Source: Methylorubrum extorquens
GTDB taxonomy: Bacteria > Pseudomonadota > Alphaproteobacteria > Rhizobiales > Beijerinckiaceae
Direction: 5' to 3'
Length of the DNA: 14,507 nt
NCBI GenBank assembly: GCA_019695455.1
Contig: JAEUAC010000068.1
Location: forward strand, 1 to 14,507
In this document: piece after piece, positions 12,973 through 14,507 of the stretch
Layout of the letters: the number at the start of each line of letters is the position of its first letter
Position numbering within the stretch: position 1 is the stretch's first letter
Made by a program: the position numbers and the translations under genes
The notes under the pieces: generated by a model
Database searches by the model: none
What the model was told of the DNA's origin: nothing
The model's input: only the letters and a program-made list of their open reading frames with translations

Positions 12973-14340
12973 TCACGTCGGCTTGCGGGGCCGGGAGGTC
13001 GTCGCCCAGCCGGGCTTCACGACCTGGCGCCCCCGGCCGATGGCGAGGGCCTCCGCCGGCACGTCGTCCGTGATGACGGACCCCGATCCGACATAGGCGC
13101 GGTCGCCGATGGTGACGGGCGCGACGAGGGACGCGTTCGTGCCGATGAAGGCGTCGCGGCCGATGGTGGTGCGGTGCTTGAAGGCGCCGTCGTAGTTGCA
13201 CGTGATGGTGCCGGCGCCGACGTTGGTCGCGGCCCCGACCGTCGCGTCGCCCAGATAGGCGAGGTGGTTCGCCTTCACGCCCCGCTCCAGCGTCGAGTTC
13301 TTCACCTCGACGAAGTTGCCGACATGCACGTCCGGCCCGAGGCGCGTGCCGGGACGCAGGCGCGCGAACGGCCCGACGATGGCGCCTTCGCCGACCGTGG
13401 CGCCCTCGAGATGGGAGAAGGCCCGGATCGTGGCGCGCGCCTCCACCACGACGCCGGGGCCGAACACGACGTTCGGCTCGACGACGACGTCGCGGCCGAG
13501 CCGGGTGTCGGCCGACAGGAACACGGTGTCGGGCGCGATCAGCGTCGCGCCGTCCCGCATGTCATCCCGGCGCAGGCGCGCCTGCAGGGCCGCCTCGGCG
13601 GCGGCGAGCTGGGCCCGGTCGTTGACGCCCAGCACCTCGTCGGGCGAGGCGGTCACGAGCGCGACGCCCTCGCCGGCTCCGGCCGCCGCGGCGACGACGT
13701 CCGTCAGGTAGTACTCGCCCCGGCCGTTCGCGTTGCCGACGCTTTCGAGCAACGCGAGCGCCCGGTCGCCGCGGATCGCCATGAGGCCGGCATTGCAGAG
13801 CCCGACGGCGCGCTCGGCGGCACTCGCCTCCTTCTCCTCCCGGATCGCGACGACGCGGCCCGCCTCGGTCAAAATCCGACCGTAGCCGGCCGGGTCGGCC
13901 GGCTCGAAGCCCAGCACCGCCACGGAGGCGCCCCGCCCCAGCGCGGCCCGCAGCGCGTCGAAGGTCGCGGCCGTGACGAGCGGGGTGTCGGCGAAGGCGA
14001 CGACCACGTCGTCGGGCGCGTCCGCGAGCGCGTCGCGGGCGGCCAGCACGGCGTGCGCCGTCCCCAGGCGCTCGCGCTGGACGTGGATGGAGGCGCCGGG
14101 CGCGGCCCTGCGGGCCTCGGCGCCGACATCCTCCCGGTCCGGCCCGACGACGACGGCGATGCGGCCCGCCCCGGCGGCGAGGACGGCGGCGATCACGTGC
14201 GACACCATCGGGCGACCGCCGATGCGGTGGAGCGGCTTCGCCAGGTCCGAGCGCATGCGGGTGCCCTCGCCAGCCGCGAGGATGATTGCTAAGCAGGCCC
14301 GGGCCTGCGTCTCGGGCCCGTGTCGGGGTGCGTCGCTCAT
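12973..14340 (-). CDS. glmU: Bifunctional GlmU: glucosamine-1-phosphate acetyltransferase and GlcNAc-1-phosphate uridyltransferase
   Basis: This 455-residue cytosolic enzyme carries out the last two steps to UDP-GlcNAc. The pyrophosphorylase domain (about 15-245) has LAAGEGTRMRSDLAKPLH (21-38, with K35 in the substrate-lysine place), the metal ligand Asp in FADTPL (D118), AGYGRI (151-156), LCNAGLMA (181-188), YYLTDVV (210-216) and LGVNDRAQL (237-245; N240). The left-handed beta-helix acetyltransferase domain (about 265-430) shows hexapeptide repeats, the catalytic His in KANHLAYLGD (H359) and ATNVGAGTITCNYDG (371-385). Length matches E. coli GlmU (456). The N-terminal lead of about 14 residues before the first strand is slightly long; ATG 14340 is the only strong start. 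It is followed by glmS 74 bp downstream, so the window holds two of the three Glm enzymes; GlmM is not here. Confidence 0.98.
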   Translation of the reverse strand: MSDAPRHGPETQARACLAIILAAGEGTRMRSDLAKPLHRIGGRPMVSHVIAAVLAAGAGRIAVVVGPDREDVGAEARRAAPGASIHVQRERLGTAHAVLAARDALADAPDDVVVAFADTPLVTAATFDALRAALGRGASVAVLGFEPADPAGYGRILTEAGRVVAIREEKEASAAERAVGLCNAGLMAIRGDRALALLESVGNANGRGEYYLTDVVAAAAGAGEGVALVTASPDEVLGVNDRAQLAAAEAALQARLRRDDMRDGATLIAPDTVFLSADTRLGRDVVVEPNVVFGPGVVVEARATIRAFSHLEGATVGEGAIVGPFARLRPGTRLGPDVHVGNFVEVKNSTLERGVKANHLAYLGDATVGAATNVGAGTITCNYDGAFKHRTTIGRDAFIGTNASLVAPVTIGDRAYVGSGSVITDDVPAEALAIGRGRQVVKPGWATTSRPRKPT

Positions 14341-14347
14341 GAAGTCG

Positions 14348-14368
14348 GCTCGTCGGAACGCTCGTCGG
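14348..14368 (-). repeat. 9-bp direct repeat just upstream of glmU
   Basis: CCGACGAGC occurs twice on the minus strand (14348-14356 and 14360-14368), separated by GTT, ending 7 bases before the glmU ATG. The 12-bp period is close to one helical turn. The second copy falls where a ribosome binding site would be, and no classical Shine-Dalgarno sequence is present. It may be a regulator half-site pair or chance. Confidence 0.3.
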
Positions 14369-14381
14369 TTCCAGCCGCCCC

Positions 14382-14507
14382 TTACGGTTCCACCCGCGAC
14401 ACCGCAAACCCTTCGATCGGACGTCGGACCGGACCGGCCATGACCAGTTCCTTGCGGCCCTGCGCGGCCATGGCATTTTCCACGGCGGACCGGCCCTCGC
14501 GGCGCGA
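14382..14507 (-). CDS. C-terminal end of an unidentified protein, cut by the window edge
   Basis: On the minus strand the frame is open from the window edge to a TAA at 14384-14382, giving 41 residues that begin SRREGRSAVENAMAAQGRKE and end RPIEGFAVSRVEP. GC-rich third positions and a normal amino-acid mix suggest real coding. It would end 41 bp before the glmU start, so it may be the first gene of the same operon. I do not recognise the family from so short a piece. The overlapping frame that runs into glmU out of phase is rich in Arg and Trp and looks like a shadow. Confidence 0.5.
   Translation of the reverse strand, partial: SRREGRSAVENAMAAQGRKELVMAGPVRRPIEGFAVSRVEP

Noticed and set aside
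11144..13096. 650-codon plus-strand frame antisense to glmS
   Set aside because: glmS is complete with all catalytic motifs on the other strand, and this frame has shadow composition.
13174..14292. 372-codon plus-strand frame antisense to glmU
   Set aside because: glmU is complete and well supported, and this frame is low-complexity in Arg, Gly and Asp.
13562..14476. 304-codon minus-strand frame starting beyond glmU
   Set aside because: It runs through glmU out of phase and has no recognisable motifs.

Overview
The window is a compact, very GC-rich stretch of bacterial chromosome. The HspQ, IalB-family, SdhE, Mfd, RecG, GlmS and GlmU proteins, the sdhE-mfd pair divergent from recG, and a malyl-CoA-lyase-type enzyme all point to an alphaproteobacterium of the Hyphomicrobiales. 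A Methylobacterium-like organism is my best guess, but that is inferred from protein style and not proven. I see no tRNA, rRNA, insertion sequence, phage gene or CRISPR array. Nearly every base is coding.

Layout, left to right. (1) 2-2215, plus strand: the 3' part of a UbiH/COQ6-type FAD monooxygenase, overlapping by 4 bp a CoA-ester lyase of the HpcH/HpaI (malyl-CoA lyase) family, then hspQ, which appears to have its own promoter. (2) 2237-2265: a strong hairpin where hspQ meets a convergent gene for a secreted IalB-family protein (2273-3067, minus). (3) 3068-3366: a gap of about 300 bp between divergent genes, holding one inverted repeat. (4) 3367-4939, plus: a degenerate adenylate-forming (acyl-CoA synthetase-like) protein and a short degenerate response-regulator receiver. 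Both have lost the residues that normally do the chemistry. (5) 4920-8914, minus: sdhE followed by mfd, whose 3' end overlaps the receiver gene by 20 bp. (6) 8966-11071, plus: recG, divergent from sdhE across a 51-bp gap containing the palindrome CTATATAG. (7) 11075-14340, minus: glmU then glmS, supplying UDP-N-acetylglucosamine for peptidoglycan and lipid A. glmS is tail-to-tail with recG, 3 bp apart. (8) 14382-14507, minus: the last 41 codons of an unidentified gene.

Functional themes are DNA maintenance (Mfd for transcription-coupled repair, RecG for stalled forks and recombination), cell-envelope precursor supply (GlmU, GlmS), respiration (SdhE, and possibly the UbiH-type enzyme in quinone synthesis) and central C4/CoA metabolism (the lyase). 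Most of the window is ordinary core genome. The parts worth a second look are the two adjacent 'dead-enzyme' style proteins at 3367-4939, the apparently leaderless starts of hspQ and sdhE, and the small RNA-level structures around the glmS start. I found no convincing new multi-gene system.
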